Notes: a model not told the origin generated them from the sequence alone. Positions 16,584-27,251 are shown, numbered from the stretch's first letter. The stretch: DNA of 64,000 nucleotides from an uncultured Roseburia sp. (GCA_947567625.1 CANONN010000005.1:18032-82031), one strand, 5' to 3'. Translations and numbers: made by a program.

Positions 16584-19500
16584 ATGGCAGAGAAGTGGAA
16601 ACTGAGGGGTAAAAGGATTGTTGCGTGGCTGCTTGTCTTTCTGATGAGCGTGACGTCGCTGGCCTTTGGCGACGCCGGTGCGGTGCAGGTTGCGGCGGCG
16701 GGGGTATCTGATTCCGGCGGGGTGGAGGTTAGGCCAACCGTGGAGGCAGACTGGTATGACAGGATCAATCTTCCGCAGTACGGGAGGGACTTGTATATGT
16801 CCGTACAGTCGGCCAGCAATTACCAAAAGAATATTTTGGCCGGCAGGTATTTGATCTATGAGTCCGCCTTAAAGAGTGCGGACTACAAATTGCGGAATAA
16901 TTCAATGGGTATCTTTTATGCAAAGAGGATTACAACCATCAACCGCAGCGCGGAGATGGAGGACAACGATCCGGAAGACCTCAATATTAGACAGAGCGTC
17001 CGCACGGCCTTTGACGTGTTGCAGATGGACCACCCGGAAGTGTTCTGGCTGATTGGCGAACCGAAGATTTACCGTGAAGAGAGCGGCAGCAATACATCCG
17101 GTTATACCTATACATACTATCTTATGACATCTTGTGACAAGCGCAGCTACGATATCAGGGACAGCGCTTATATAGACATTGACGACGGGACCAGTAAACT
17201 GTTGACAAACAAGATTGATAAGTTTAATACCGAGGTGAGCGCTATCGTCGGCAAATATGCCTCGCAGGATGACGCCCATAAGGTTGCTTCTTTCCAGGAA
17301 GAGCTGATTAAAAAAGCAAATTATGCCTGCGAGTCGAGAGCAGGTTCCTCCTTTTATGCAAACCAGAGCCTTGCCCCCATCATGGGAGCGGGAAATACCG
17401 ACGGCGCGGTGCCGACGGATATCGGCTATGCAAAGGCATTGAAGGTCCTCTGTGACAAAGCCGGTATTCCCTGCGTGATCACGGAGGGAACCGTAAATGG
17501 CCAGGCGCATATGTGGAATTATGTATATATGAACGACACCGACGCGTGGTATGCCGTGGACGTGGCCGCTGACGCGCTGCTTAGCAGCTCGGGCAGTATC
17601 TCACAGAAGTGGCTGCTTGTCGGCTCGGAGAGTATTGTCGATAAGGCGAGCGGTGAGAAGTATGGAGATTCCCATGTCGGCGGTGCAAACCAGCTTTATA
17701 CGGGCGGAATCGATCTTCCCGCCAGTATTGGTTTTACCAATGAGCCGGAGCTTAGCACGACACGATATATTCTCAATCCCGTCAGAATCAACGGTGTCAT
17801 TATTAAGGCTCCAACCAAGGGAAGCGGTACGGAGCAAAAACCGTATCAGATTTCTACCGAAGAGCAGATGTTTTGGTTCGCTGCGTTGATAAACGGAGAG
17901 CTTGAGGACGGTGCACAGGAAAATGCGTGCGCAATTTTGCAGGAAAATATTACGATCAGCCATCCGTGGGTGCCGATTGGCAAGAGCGGCACGACGGGGG
18001 CCCATACATTTAGAGGCGTATTCGACGGTAATTATAAGACCGTAACCGGGTTAAATATCGACAGCGGAAGTACCGATAAACCGGGCGACAAATGGGGACT
18101 CTTCGGGTCCGTCAGCGGTACGGTAAAAAATCTGCATCTTGCAGGGGCCGCATACACAAATCCCGGTACGGGAGTTTCCATCGGAACGGTTGCAGGCAGT
18201 TTAGCGTCAGGCGGTATCATCGACTACTGTTATGTGGACAAAAGTGTAGAGCAGCAGGGCGGTATGGCGCAGACGATCGGCGGTATGGTTTATGAAAATT
18301 TGGGGACGATCAATCACAGCTACACACTGTGCGGACCGTTGAAAGTGTCTGGTAATAATCGCTATACGGCCAGCTTTTTCCTTGATGCGGACGATTCCTC
18401 GGCAGATCCGGAGGGAAAGACACAAAAAGAGTTTGCCAACGGTTCCGTTACCTGGGCGCTAAACGAGGGCAACGAGGGAGAGACGAGCGAACCGATCTGG
18501 CGTCAGAATATTGATATGGGCAGCATCGACGCGTATCCGGTGTGGTATGAAGAGAGCGGCGTCGTATACTACAGTACAACCGACAAAACGTATTCCAACA
18601 AGCGCTATCTGGATATCGCGTCCTGCTTTGTCAATAAGAATTACGCGTTCAACAATGCAAACAGGGATGTCGTACATGTGGAGCTGCCGGAGGACGTAAA
18701 AGGAAATCCGAAGATTTACTATTCCGTGCAGAAGGCGACAGGCAGTATGCCGGATGAGAACAAATGGCGCGACTACGATACGTTTGACTGTACTACCTTT
18801 GCGCCGGGAAGCTATTTTATTCTGGCAACCATGGAGGGAGCGCTCAATTACAGCGACGCCCAGGGTTATACCATGTTTACGGTAACCTCCAAGTCCTTTG
18901 CTCTGGACCCGGAGATTACCGGGCTTACCATTACGCTCAATTACCCGTCGGATGCGAAGATTCCGTACAGCGGTCAGGATGTGACGCCGATCATTACGGT
19001 TCGCGACGGTTCGCGCACATTGACGCAGGGAACCGATTACAGGTTTGAGGCGTATTCCCCCAATCCCTACAACGCCGCAAGCGCAGGCGATAAGGTGTGG
19101 AGGGTGACAGGTATCAATGATTATACGGGTTCCCGAGACATTACTTTTACGATTACAAAGGCGGACGCGGGCGTGCGCATTGCCAGCAGCTATCCGCTCA
19201 CTTACGATTATAGCGGGAATAATATTGCGTCCCCGACCGATGCGCAGATCATCCGTGACAATCAAAAAGACGATCCCAACGCGACCGTGCGCATCGCATG
19301 GTACCGAGGCGACCAGACGACCGGAGAGTTAGATGAGGCCGAGCGGCTGGGCAATACCGAGACGCCCAAAAATGCGGGCACATATACGCTGGTGGTTACG
19401 GTAAGTTCGGCAACCGGCAACTATGAAGAGTCTTCGGTGCGCAAGCTGGTTACCATCAACAAGATCAAACCGACCAAGGATTTGTACAATACGACGTCGT

Positions 19501-22500
19501 TTGCGGATTCCTATGAGTTTGACGGAAGAGAGAAAGAAGTAACCATTCAGCCAAACGGCGGCGTCGAAGGCTTAGGAGAACTCTCAATCCGATACCGCAA
19601 ATCCGGTTCCAGCAATTATATCGACGGAAAGCCCAAGGACGCCGGAACTTATGAAGTAGTCGCGGTGATTGCGGAGGGCGATAACTACCTGTCGAGCACC
19701 GTGGCTCTGGGCACATTTACGATCACGCCAAAGCCGCTGGCGGTGCATATGTTCCAGCTCGATGTCACCCAGTATTATAAGGGAATGGAGATTCGGCCGG
19801 ATATTGATACCAGTGCGGAGCCGTCCCTGACGACCAACGATTATACGGCATCCTACCGCGACAATACCAGTATCGGTACGGCAACCGTGACGTTTACCGG
19901 TAAGAATAATTACAGCGGCTCGGTGAGTATGCAGTTTGAGATCAAGCCGAAGACGCTGCCGGAAAGTGATTTCTACCGTCTCGAGTGCCTTGGAACCGTG
20001 GTGGATTATACGGAAAACTGGTATACCGGCGGAGTGAGAATCTATCCGGGTACGGTGCCTGGAAAGACGATGACGATCTGGCGCAATAACAGTGCCGTCG
20101 GTTCCGCTTATATTGATATCACGACGGAGGGAACGACAAACGTCCAGTTCTATCTCAAGGACGGTGACGGGTATATCTACTATATGGAGAAAGACGACGG
20201 CACCTACGGGCTGGCCGATATGGATTTCAATATTGACCTGAATGCGCCAAGCTTTATCGGAGGCGGACTGAAAATTGGAAATCAGACGGTTACGACTTCC
20301 AACAATATGTTAGGTACGATTACGTTCCGCGACAGTGAAATCTACACCGAATCACTGACGGGTTCCGTGCAGGCGCAGGACAAATTTTCCGGCGTGGCAA
20401 CCTGTTACTATTATGTCTATGTGTATACGGGCGAGGAGGACAGTATCAAGCCGCTGACAAAGGAGGAGCTGGATGCGATTACGTTTTACGAGGCATCGGA
20501 GAATGTCGGCGAGTTTAGCATTACCAATGACGGCAGATATGTGGTTTACGCATACGCGGTAGACCATGCGGGCAATAAGAGCGGCTATATCTGTACGCAG
20601 GGTATCACAATCGACACGATTCCGCCGGAGATTGTGGGTGTCATAGAGCCGAAGAAATCCAACGGTACGCTGCTGGATGTCGAGGCAACCGTGCAGTTTA
20701 AGGCGAGCGAATACGGTACATTTTACTATACCGTGCAGGAGAGCGGCGAAAATGCGCCGACCGTAGACCAGGTGATTGCAAACGGTACGTCGGGCGTGAT
20801 GTCGGGCGGTTCACAGGATTCCTACCAGAATTTTATCAACCTGAAAGATTTGAAACCGAGCACGGAGTATGTTCTCTACATTGCAGCGAAAGATAAAGCA
20901 GGAAATAAAATTCTCGATGTAAAAGCAGTGCCTTTTAAAACTTTAAAAATTATACCTAAATTTGATAAACAGCCGACATGGAGCGGCGTCTATGGAACGA
21001 TGATTAAGGATATGGAGGTCAAGACCGAGGATATCACCAGCACCAACGGGGCGACGGGTACCTGGTCGATCAAAGATCCGTCGACGTCTGCCAATACGGC
21101 AATTTTGCAGGTCAACGACGAGGCGGCTCCGATGATTACGCTCGTGTATACGCCGGATGACACGGCCAAATATGAGACGATCGAGGTGTCCGTGCAGCCT
21201 ACCGTCATAAAACGGCCGGTGACAGTTACCATCCCGAACGTAACCAAGGTATATGGGGAAGAGATGACCACCATTAAGATCGAGGGCGTGGCGATGACCG
21301 GCGCAACTCCCGAGGAGAGCATTGCCGCGGCATGTCAGGACCGCGTCACAAGCGACTACAATCCGATCTATGTGACAAGAAACGGAGTTACGGATACGGT
21401 GGCTGATCTGAGCATCCATGTGACCATTCGCGCAGACAAAGATACGGATGCGGGTACTTATGCCGTTGAGGGCGCTTCCACCAGCCGCAACTATGATGTG
21501 ACGTTTGTGAACGGCACGATTGAGATCACGAAGGCGACTCCGGTGATTACGATCGGCACGGCGTCCTATGTGAAAGTATTTGGAGACGGCAGATTTGCCC
21601 TGGAGGGACTTGAGCACACCAACACGGATGTGGACGGCGTTTTACAGTTTGAGGTCATCAATTCGACGCCGGAGACACCGGGAGAGGCGGATGTGCATCC
21701 GGTGATCGACGTCCTCGCCAAGGGCGATGTGGATATTTTAGGCGCCGGAAGAGCAAAGATCAGGGTTTCCCTGCCGGAGACCAAGAACTATTTCGCAGTG
21801 CCCGGAACCGTCAACAAAGCGATCGAAGTGAGGGTCAATAAACGAGATGCCCAGGAGATTGCCCCGGAGACGCGCAGATATGTATACGCGGCGGGGTCTA
21901 AGGATGCGCCTGTGGTGATCGACCTCAACGAGAAAGTGCCGGAGGATAAGGGGGCAATGGCCTGCACCGTGACAAAAGTGGTTGACGATTACGGTATGAT
22001 CAAAGACGGCAAGGTGGAAGTGGATGCCGACGGCAATCTGACCTATGAAGTCAACAGAGGAGAGGAATCGCAGATTGGGCTGGGCGCAGACATAACGATA
22101 GAATATTTAATGCAGAATTACAAAAAGGCCGTTGCGTTGCTTCACATCGAATGGCGTGATAAGATCAACGTAAAGCAGAGCAGCACAAATCCGGTGCGCA
22201 TCGTGGGCGGCAACAGTCTGGTCTACGGTGACAGGCTTGATCAGCTGGTATTAAACAGCGATACGGTCATATTTGTCGAGGACGAGGACCCGGAGACCGG
22301 TATTGAGGTTGCCGGCGAGCTGATGTGGATCAGCCCGGGAGAGGCTTTTGATGCGGGTACGGAGTCGGCCGACTGGGAGTATGTCCTGGAAGATACCGAG
22401 ACTTACCGTGAGCCGGTCAGGGGGTCGCTGCCGATTATCATTGAGCGCGCCTCTGCGAATCTGGAAACGCCAACTGCCACCATCAGCCCGGACGAAGGCA

Positions 22501-24728
22501 ATGAATGTGTGTACAATCCGACGAGAACGCTGGAAAAGGACGTGAGGATTCTTGGCGATAACGGCACCTGGACTGTGGCAGAGGAGGAAGTGACGGTCGA
22601 GGGAACCTGGAGCTGGGAGGAGGGCGCTACCGTTCCGACGGTGGATAAGACAGAGTACCCGGCAGTGTTTACGCCCAATGACATAACAAATTATCAGCCG
22701 GTGACGAAGATGGTTGCACTCACCACGACAAAGGCATTGCCTTATCTGGTGGAGAAGCCAGAGGCGGCAGCGATTACCTACGGCGACATGCTTTCTGCGG
22801 CCACATTTACCGGCGGTCTGGTAAGGCACAGCGAGGACACGGAAATTGTGGGCTATGATGTCGCAGTGCCCGGAACATTCCGGTGGGAATTAGAGGATGA
22901 AAAGCCCTGGGTGAAAGACAGTGAAAAAACCATTTATACGGTAATCTTTACGCCGGATGATTCCATTGATTATGAAACGATCACGACCGAGATGACGGTG
23001 AAAGTAAATCCGGCGGAATGGCCGCCGCTGACACCGGAGGATACGCTTCATGTGCCGTTTGCCGTAAAAGGCATCTACGAGGTCGACTGGCCGCAAAGCT
23101 GGATACCCAAATCGTATGAGGCCGGCTGGGATCTCAATGAGCTGTCCCCTGTGACGATAGAAGTCAGATACGAAGGGGAAGACAGCGGTGTGGGCAATTA
23201 TTTACACGAAGAGAAATCCGTGACCGTGATCCGCGCGGCCTGTGAGCACGACGGCGATAAAGAATACCGCAACGCCAAAGTGCCGACCTGTACCAAGGAG
23301 GGATATACCGGAGATACCTACTGTGCGATCGAGGGATGCGGCAGGTTTATCATGATGGGTGAAGTGATACCGGAGCTGGGCCATGATTTAGATACGGCGC
23401 ATCTGCTCGACAAAAAAGAGCCGACCTGTACCGAGGACGGTTATGCTGTGTATCCGTGTAAGCGGTGCGGCAGGGAAGCGCAGGTGGAGCTGTTATCGCT
23501 CAACCATGACTGGAGCAGCGAGTACACAATCGAAGAGCCGACCTGTACAGAGATTGGCAGAAAGTATATTGTCTGCAACCGCTGCGGTGAGATCAATGAG
23601 GGAACCATGGAGGTGACGGAGGCGCTCGGACATATCGGAGGCGAAGCTACCTGTACCAAACTTGCTGTATGCGACCGGTGCGGGGAGTCTTACGGCGCGC
23701 TCGATGCGAACCATCATCCTGATACAGAGGTGCGCAATGCCACAACGACAAGTTGCAGCCATGCGGGATATACGGGAGATACCTACTGTAATCTCTGCGG
23801 AACGCTGGTGAAGAAAGGCGAGACGATTGCGGCGATGCCGCACACATGGCAGCCGGGAGCAGTCACACAGCAGCCGACCTGTACGGCGGCCGGGGCGGAG
23901 AGCTTGGTTTGCAGTGTCTGCGGCGAGAAAGGAACGCATGTGATCGAGCCGTTGGGTCACAAGTGGGAGACGACGCTTACGGTTGACAAACAGCCGACTG
24001 CTATGGAGCAGGGCAGCAAGTCCATCCATTGCAGCAATTGCGGAACGAGCAAACCGGGTACTGCGGTGGCGATACCAAAACTAAATATTACAAACGGCAG
24101 CGCGGTATACGACAACCAGGCGACTTATACAGTGACAAAGACAGGTAGCCAGGCGACCGTGGAATATACGGGTACGAAGACCAATTCCACGACAGTCAAT
24201 ATTCCGGCGACGGTTAAGATTAACGGCAAGTCCTATAAGGTGACAGCGATTGCCAACAATGCCTTTAAAAATAACAAAAAGATCACCAAGGCAGTGATCG
24301 GCAGCAACGTGACAAAAATCGGTAAATCCGCGTTTGCGGGCTGTACGAAGCTAAGCACGGTCAGCATGGGCGGTAAAGTTACCGAGATCGGCGACAGCGC
24401 GTTTTCAGGCTGTACGAAACTGAAATCACTGACGATCGGCAAGAGTGTGACGACGATCGGTGCGAAGGCATTTTATAAGTGCAGTGCGCTGAATAAGCTG
24501 ACGATTCCGGCCAAAGTGAAAAAGATTGGCAGTCAGGCGTTTATGGGATGTAAGAAGTTAAAGAACATCACCGTTAAGACGAAGAAGCTGAAAGCGGGCA
24601 AGGTGGGCAGCAAAGCCTTTAAGGGAATCAACGCGAAAGCGGTAATCAAAACACCGAGCGGAAAGAAAGCTTCTTACAAGAAGATATTTACCAGCAAAGG
24701 AGCGGGTAAGAAAGTTACTTACAAATAA
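16584..24728 (+). CDS. Giant secreted repeat protein: degenerate transglutaminase fold, MBG/Ig-like repeats, LRR
   Basis: 2714 residues behind a Sec signal peptide (basic start, hydrophobic 12-30, cleavage near 38). A transglutaminase-like domain follows at about 230-345. Its H (A-H-M-W-N-Y) and D (V-D-V-A) are kept, but C-x-G-Y-A is replaced by D-I-G-Y-A, so the nucleophilic Cys is missing. Next are a GLUG/beta-helix-like region (about 410-620), many MBG/Ig-like modules (about 770-2190), five or so Cys-pair modules of the type C-T-K-E-G-Y-T-G-D-T-Y-C (about 2220-2490), and a BspA-like leucine-rich repeat region (about 2530-2670). The C-terminus is lysine-rich. No LPXTG, SLH or C-terminal membrane span is visible, so cell attachment is unexplained. 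A role in adhesion is inference. Confidence 0.85.
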   Translation: MAEKWKLRGKRIVAWLLVFLMSVTSLAFGDAGAVQVAAAGVSDSGGVEVRPTVEADWYDRINLPQYGRDLYMSVQSASNYQKNILAGRYLIYESALKSADYKLRNNSMGIFYAKRITTINRSAEMEDNDPEDLNIRQSVRTAFDVLQMDHPEVFWLIGEPKIYREESGSNTSGYTYTYYLMTSCDKRSYDIRDSAYIDIDDGTSKLLTNKIDKFNTEVSAIVGKYASQDDAHKVASFQEELIKKANYACESRAGSSFYANQSLAPIMGAGNTDGAVPTDIGYAKALKVLCDKAGIPCVITEGTVNGQAHMWNYVYMNDTDAWYAVDVAADALLSSSGSISQKWLLVGSESIVDKASGEKYGDSHVGGANQLYTGGIDLPASIGFTNEPELSTTRYILNPVRINGVIIKAPTKGSGTEQKPYQISTEEQMFWFAALINGELEDGAQENACAILQENITISHPWVPIGKSGTTGAHTFRGVFDGNYKTVTGLNIDSGSTDKPGDKWGLFGSVSGTVKNLHLAGAAYTNPGTGVSIGTVAGSLASGGIIDYCYVDKSVEQQGGMAQTIGGMVYENLGTINHSYTLCGPLKVSGNNRYTASFFLDADDSSADPEGKTQKEFANGSVTWALNEGNEGETSEPIWRQNIDMGSIDAYPVWYEESGVVYYSTTDKTYSNKRYLDIASCFVNKNYAFNNANRDVVHVELPEDVKGNPKIYYSVQKATGSMPDENKWRDYDTFDCTTFAPGSYFILATMEGALNYSDAQGYTMFTVTSKSFALDPEITGLTITLNYPSDAKIPYSGQDVTPIITVRDGSRTLTQGTDYRFEAYSPNPYNAASAGDKVWRVTGINDYTGSRDITFTITKADAGVRIASSYPLTYDYSGNNIASPTDAQIIRDNQKDDPNATVRIAWYRGDQTTGELDEAERLGNTETPKNAGTYTLVVTVSSATGNYEESSVRKLVTINKIKPTKDLYNTTSFADSYEFDGREKEVTIQPNGGVEGLGELSIRYRKSGSSNYIDGKPKDAGTYEVVAVIAEGDNYLSSTVALGTFTITPKPLAVHMFQLDVTQYYKGMEIRPDIDTSAEPSLTTNDYTASYRDNTSIGTATVTFTGKNNYSGSVSMQFEIKPKTLPESDFYRLECLGTVVDYTENWYTGGVRIYPGTVPGKTMTIWRNNSAVGSAYIDITTEGTTNVQFYLKDGDGYIYYMEKDDGTYGLADMDFNIDLNAPSFIGGGLKIGNQTVTTSNNMLGTITFRDSEIYTESLTGSVQAQDKFSGVATCYYYVYVYTGEEDSIKPLTKEELDAITFYEASENVGEFSITNDGRYVVYAYAVDHAGNKSGYICTQGITIDTIPPEIVGVIEPKKSNGTLLDVEATVQFKASEYGTFYYTVQESGENAPTVDQVIANGTSGVMSGGSQDSYQNFINLKDLKPSTEYVLYIAAKDKAGNKILDVKAVPFKTLKIIPKFDKQPTWSGVYGTMIKDMEVKTEDITSTNGATGTWSIKDPSTSANTAILQVNDEAAPMITLVYTPDDTAKYETIEVSVQPTVIKRPVTVTIPNVTKVYGEEMTTIKIEGVAMTGATPEESIAAACQDRVTSDYNPIYVTRNGVTDTVADLSIHVTIRADKDTDAGTYAVEGASTSRNYDVTFVNGTIEITKATPVITIGTASYVKVFGDGRFALEGLEHTNTDVDGVLQFEVINSTPETPGEADVHPVIDVLAKGDVDILGAGRAKIRVSLPETKNYFAVPGTVNKAIEVRVNKRDAQEIAPETRRYVYAAGSKDAPVVIDLNEKVPEDKGAMACTVTKVVDDYGMIKDGKVEVDADGNLTYEVNRGEESQIGLGADITIEYLMQNYKKAVALLHIEWRDKINVKQSSTNPVRIVGGNSLVYGDRLDQLVLNSDTVIFVEDEDPETGIEVAGELMWISPGEAFDAGTESADWEYVLEDTETYREPVRGSLPIIIERASANLETPTATISPDEGNECVYNPTRTLEKDVRILGDNGTWTVAEEEVTVEGTWSWEEGATVPTVDKTEYPAVFTPNDITNYQPVTKMVALTTTKALPYLVEKPEAAAITYGDMLSAATFTGGLVRHSEDTEIVGYDVAVPGTFRWELEDEKPWVKDSEKTIYTVIFTPDDSIDYETITTEMTVKVNPAEWPPLTPEDTLHVPFAVKGIYEVDWPQSWIPKSYEAGWDLNELSPVTIEVRYEGEDSGVGNYLHEEKSVTVIRAACEHDGDKEYRNAKVPTCTKEGYTGDTYCAIEGCGRFIMMGEVIPELGHDLDTAHLLDKKEPTCTEDGYAVYPCKRCGREAQVELLSLNHDWSSEYTIEEPTCTEIGRKYIVCNRCGEINEGTMEVTEALGHIGGEATCTKLAVCDRCGESYGALDANHHPDTEVRNATTTSCSHAGYTGDTYCNLCGTLVKKGETIAAMPHTWQPGAVTQQPTCTAAGAESLVCSVCGEKGTHVIEPLGHKWETTLTVDKQPTAMEQGSKSIHCSNCGTSKPGTAVAIPKLNITNGSAVYDNQATYTVTKTGSQATVEYTGTKTNSTTVNIPATVKINGKSYKVTAIANNAFKNNKKITKAVIGSNVTKIGKSAFAGCTKLSTVSMGGKVTEIGDSAFSGCTKLKSLTIGKSVTTIGAKAFYKCSALNKLTIPAKVKKIGSQAFMGCKKLKNITVKTKKLKAGKVGSKAFKGINAKAVIKTPSGKKASYKKIFTSKGAGKKVTYK

Positions 24729-24747
24729 GACAGCAGTTGTTTTACAT

Positions 24748-24784
24748 GGAAAGGGCCTATTTGCAGCAGCAGTAGGTCCTTTCC
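24748..24784 (+). terminator. Terminator hairpin after the giant surface protein
   Basis: GGAAAGGGCCTA and TAGGTCCTTTCC form a 12-bp stem with one G-U pair. The T tract is poor (TTCCGTTACT). Confidence 0.5.
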
Positions 24785-24805
24785 GTTACTGATATGGAGG
24801 GAATG

Positions 24806-25660
24806 ATGATACAGGATATTTTACCACAGCGGATGCGAAATATGTTTGAGCGGAAGGAACCGTGCGATACGGATCGCTTGATGTGTTTTTCGGCGGACAA
24901 AATACTTTTAAGGTGCAATGCGATGATAACGTATCCGCTTTACGGCGATCTGCGCCGCTGGTGCGCGCAAAAGAATGAGGCAGACCCGCAGATGATCTAT
25001 CTTTTTTCTGTCGGTTCCGCGGCCTATTTTTTGGCAAAGCTGCCTGTGGAGTACACTGCGGCTTTGCGGCAGGACGGGTATGAATTTGTGCGGATGTTTG
25101 ATATCAGGCGCTTGGCGCCAAGAGAGGAGGTTTTTGCGGCCGCGACGGCGTGGCACCTTTACGCGTGGTACCGCGATAACAGGTTTTGCGGAAGATGCGG
25201 GCGTATGCTGGTACACGGTGAGAGCGAGCGCATGCTGCGCTGCATGGACTGCGGCAATATCGTTTTTCCGAAGATTGCCCCGGCCGTGATCGTGGGGGTC
25301 ACAGACGGCGATAAGCTGCTGATGACAAAATATGCCGGGAGAGAATACAAGCGTTATGCGCTGATCGCCGGATTTACGGAGATCGGGGAGACGGCGGAGG
25401 AAACGGTACAGCGGGAGGTTATGGAAGAGGTGGGGATAAGGGTAAAAAATATTCGCTATTACAAGAGCCAGCCGTGGGGATTTGACATGAATCTGTTGAT
25501 GGGATTTTTTTGTGAGACGGACGGTGAGCCGGAGATACATCTGGACGAGCGTGAATTGTCCGTGGCCGAGTGGGTGAAGGCCGGGGACATTCCAGACGAT
25601 ACGGAGGGCCTTAGCTTAACGCGGGAAATGATGAGCGTATTCAAGTCAAACTTTTCTTAA
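24806..25660 (+). CDS. nudC: NADH pyrophosphatase (Nudix)
   Basis: It hydrolyses NAD(H) to NMN(H) and AMP; family members also remove NAD caps from RNA. It has 284 residues. The zinc ribbon is C-G-R-C ... C-M-D-C at about 125-150, and the Nudix box runs G-F-T-E-I-G-E-T-A-E-E-T with R-E-V-M-E-E-V-G. The NudC mark S-Q-P-W-G-F follows. In-frame ATGs also exist at 24794 and 24803; 24806 gives the best spacing to GGAGGG (24796-24801). Confidence 0.9.
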   Translation: MIQDILPQRMRNMFERKEPCDTDRLMCFSADKILLRCNAMITYPLYGDLRRWCAQKNEADPQMIYLFSVGSAAYFLAKLPVEYTAALRQDGYEFVRMFDIRRLAPREEVFAAATAWHLYAWYRDNRFCGRCGRMLVHGESERMLRCMDCGNIVFPKIAPAVIVGVTDGDKLLMTKYAGREYKRYALIAGFTEIGETAEETVQREVMEEVGIRVKNIRYYKSQPWGFDMNLLMGFFCETDGEPEIHLDERELSVAEWVKAGDIPDDTEGLSLTREMMSVFKSNFS

Positions 25661-25726
25661 CAGAGACTTCTTTTTTTCTTAAAATTACCTTAAACCCCTT
25701 TATCTCAAAAATATATGTGCTACAAT
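25656..25726 (+). promoter_or_regulatory. 11-bp-phased CTTAA repeats and extended -10 before the ABC export operon
   Basis: CTTAAC (25656), CTTCTT (25667), CTTAAA (25678) and CTTAAA (25689) are spaced exactly 11 bases apart, one helical turn. An extended -10 TGCTACAAT (25718-25726) follows, with no recognisable -35. This layout is typical of a promoter activated by an OmpR-type response regulator. No two-component genes lie in the window. Confidence 0.45.
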
Positions 25727-25817
25727 GGGAACGTGCCGGAATAGATATGCTATTAAGAAACGGCAAATTAATTTCGACGTAAGTGAAAAGAAGATTTCAG
25801 AAAGGATGCTTTGGAAA

Positions 25818-27251
25818 ATGGGCAGAAAACAAAAATTTGACGATCGCTTAGAGGGGAGTGCCCCGGTTGTGACACCGGCGGCAGCAAAAAGGAAAAAGAA
25901 AAAAATCTGGCTGCTCCTCATACTTATTGTAGCAGCGTTAGTGGTGGTTTGGCTTGTAATTTCAGCCCAAAACGCTTCCAAACAGATTGAGACCATGACA
26001 AACCAGATCGAGATTGCGCCGGTGGAGCAGCGCGATCTGTCGGATACGATATCCCTGAAAGGGACGGTTGCAGGCATCAGTTCCGTCAATGTCACATCAA
26101 AGGCGTTTTCCGAGGTGACGGCTGTCAATGTGCAGCTGGGAGATGTCGTCAAAAAAGGAGATGTGCTCTGTACGCTGGACTCTGCGTCTATTCAGGAGCA
26201 GATTACCGATCTGGAGAAGTCCATCTCAAATACATCGGCCATCAATAACCTCAACAGCAAGCAGGCGCGGGATGCGCTGGCACAGGCGAAGAAAGATCAG
26301 GAGACGGCCTTGGCGGACGCGCAGTTGGAAATCACACATGCGGAGGAGAGCTATAACGGGACTAAGATGCTGTATGACAGAGGGGAAGCAGATTTTCCAA
26401 CGCTTCTGGCGGCGCAGCGCGCGGTAGAAGCGGCCCGCAAGAGCTACGATTCTGTGGTGGAGAGTACGACGCGTGCGATTCAGAGTGCGGAGAACGCCGT
26501 GCGTATGGACAGCTATCAGAGTGACGATTCAAAAAGCGGGGATACCTTAAAGAGCTTAAAAGAGCAGCTTGAGGACTGTGAAATCAAAGCGCCGTGCGGC
26601 GGTGTGATCACGGCCATCAACGTGTCTGTCGGCGACATTAATGCAGATAAACTGACCCTGATGACCATCGAGGATACCAGCAAGTTAAAGATGGTTGCCA
26701 GCGTGACCGAGGCCAATATCCTAAAGCTGCAGGAGGGCATGAAAGCGGTTCTCACCGCAGATGCGACAGGCGAGGAGGAGATCGAGGGAGAGATCACGAG
26801 GGTTGTGCGTGTCAAAGCGCAGCCATCGGCACAGGATACCAGCGGCGGCGGTTATTCGGTGGAGCTTTCCGTCAACAACAAGGATCTTTTGATCGGTATG
26901 GCAATCAAGGCCAAAGTCATGGTAAAAGATAAGGGCTTGGCGCTTGCGGTACCGTATGATCTGATCCGCTACGACGAATCCGGCAATGCCTATGTCCTGA
27001 CGGCGGAAAAGCAGGCGGACGGTATGGCTCTTGCAAAGCGCGTGGATATCGAGGCCGGGGAAGAGGTCGATTATTATACCGAGATCTTGGGCGGCGACTT
27101 AAAAGAAGGAGATTATCTCGTTTACGACTATGCGGGCACATTAAATGACGGTGATACTTTTAGCGCGTTTGACATGAGTGAGTTTGGCGCTATGGGTATG
27201 GACGGCGACATGTCAGGCGCAGGAACTGGCGCGGAGGTTATGGTAAATTGA
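25818..27251 (+). CDS. MacA-like efflux adaptor (HlyD/RND adaptor family)
   Basis: Membrane-anchored adaptor of an ABC exporter, 477 residues from ATG 25818 (RBS AAAGGA at 25801-25806; an earlier ATG at 25806 has no spacing). Basic residues 1-28, one transmembrane helix at about 29-48, then the first lipoyl half (V-K-K-G-D-V-L-C-T-L-D), a long coiled-coil hairpin (about 135-240), the second lipoyl half (I-K-A-P-C-G-G-V-I-T-A-I) and beta-barrel domains. The C-terminus is glycine/acid-rich. The gene overlaps the ATPase gene by 4 bases. Such MacAB-like sets in Firmicutes export peptides or drugs; the substrate is unknown. Confidence 0.88.
   Translation: MGRKQKFDDRLEGSAPVVTPAAAKRKKKKIWLLLILIVAALVVVWLVISAQNASKQIETMTNQIEIAPVEQRDLSDTISLKGTVAGISSVNVTSKAFSEVTAVNVQLGDVVKKGDVLCTLDSASIQEQITDLEKSISNTSAINNLNSKQARDALAQAKKDQETALADAQLEITHAEESYNGTKMLYDRGEADFPTLLAAQRAVEAARKSYDSVVESTTRAIQSAENAVRMDSYQSDDSKSGDTLKSLKEQLEDCEIKAPCGGVITAINVSVGDINADKLTLMTIEDTSKLKMVASVTEANILKLQEGMKAVLTADATGEEEIEGEITRVVRVKAQPSAQDTSGGGYSVELSVNNKDLLIGMAIKAKVMVKDKGLALAVPYDLIRYDESGNAYVLTAEKQADGMALAKRVDIEAGEEVDYYTEILGGDLKEGDYLVYDYAGTLNDGDTFSAFDMSEFGAMGMDGDMSGAGTGAEVMVN

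Noticed and set aside
18459-19265. 268-codon open frame on the minus strand
   Set aside because: It lies wholly inside the giant surface protein gene, antisense, with arginine/isoleucine-rich composition typical of a mirrored coding frame and no RBS.
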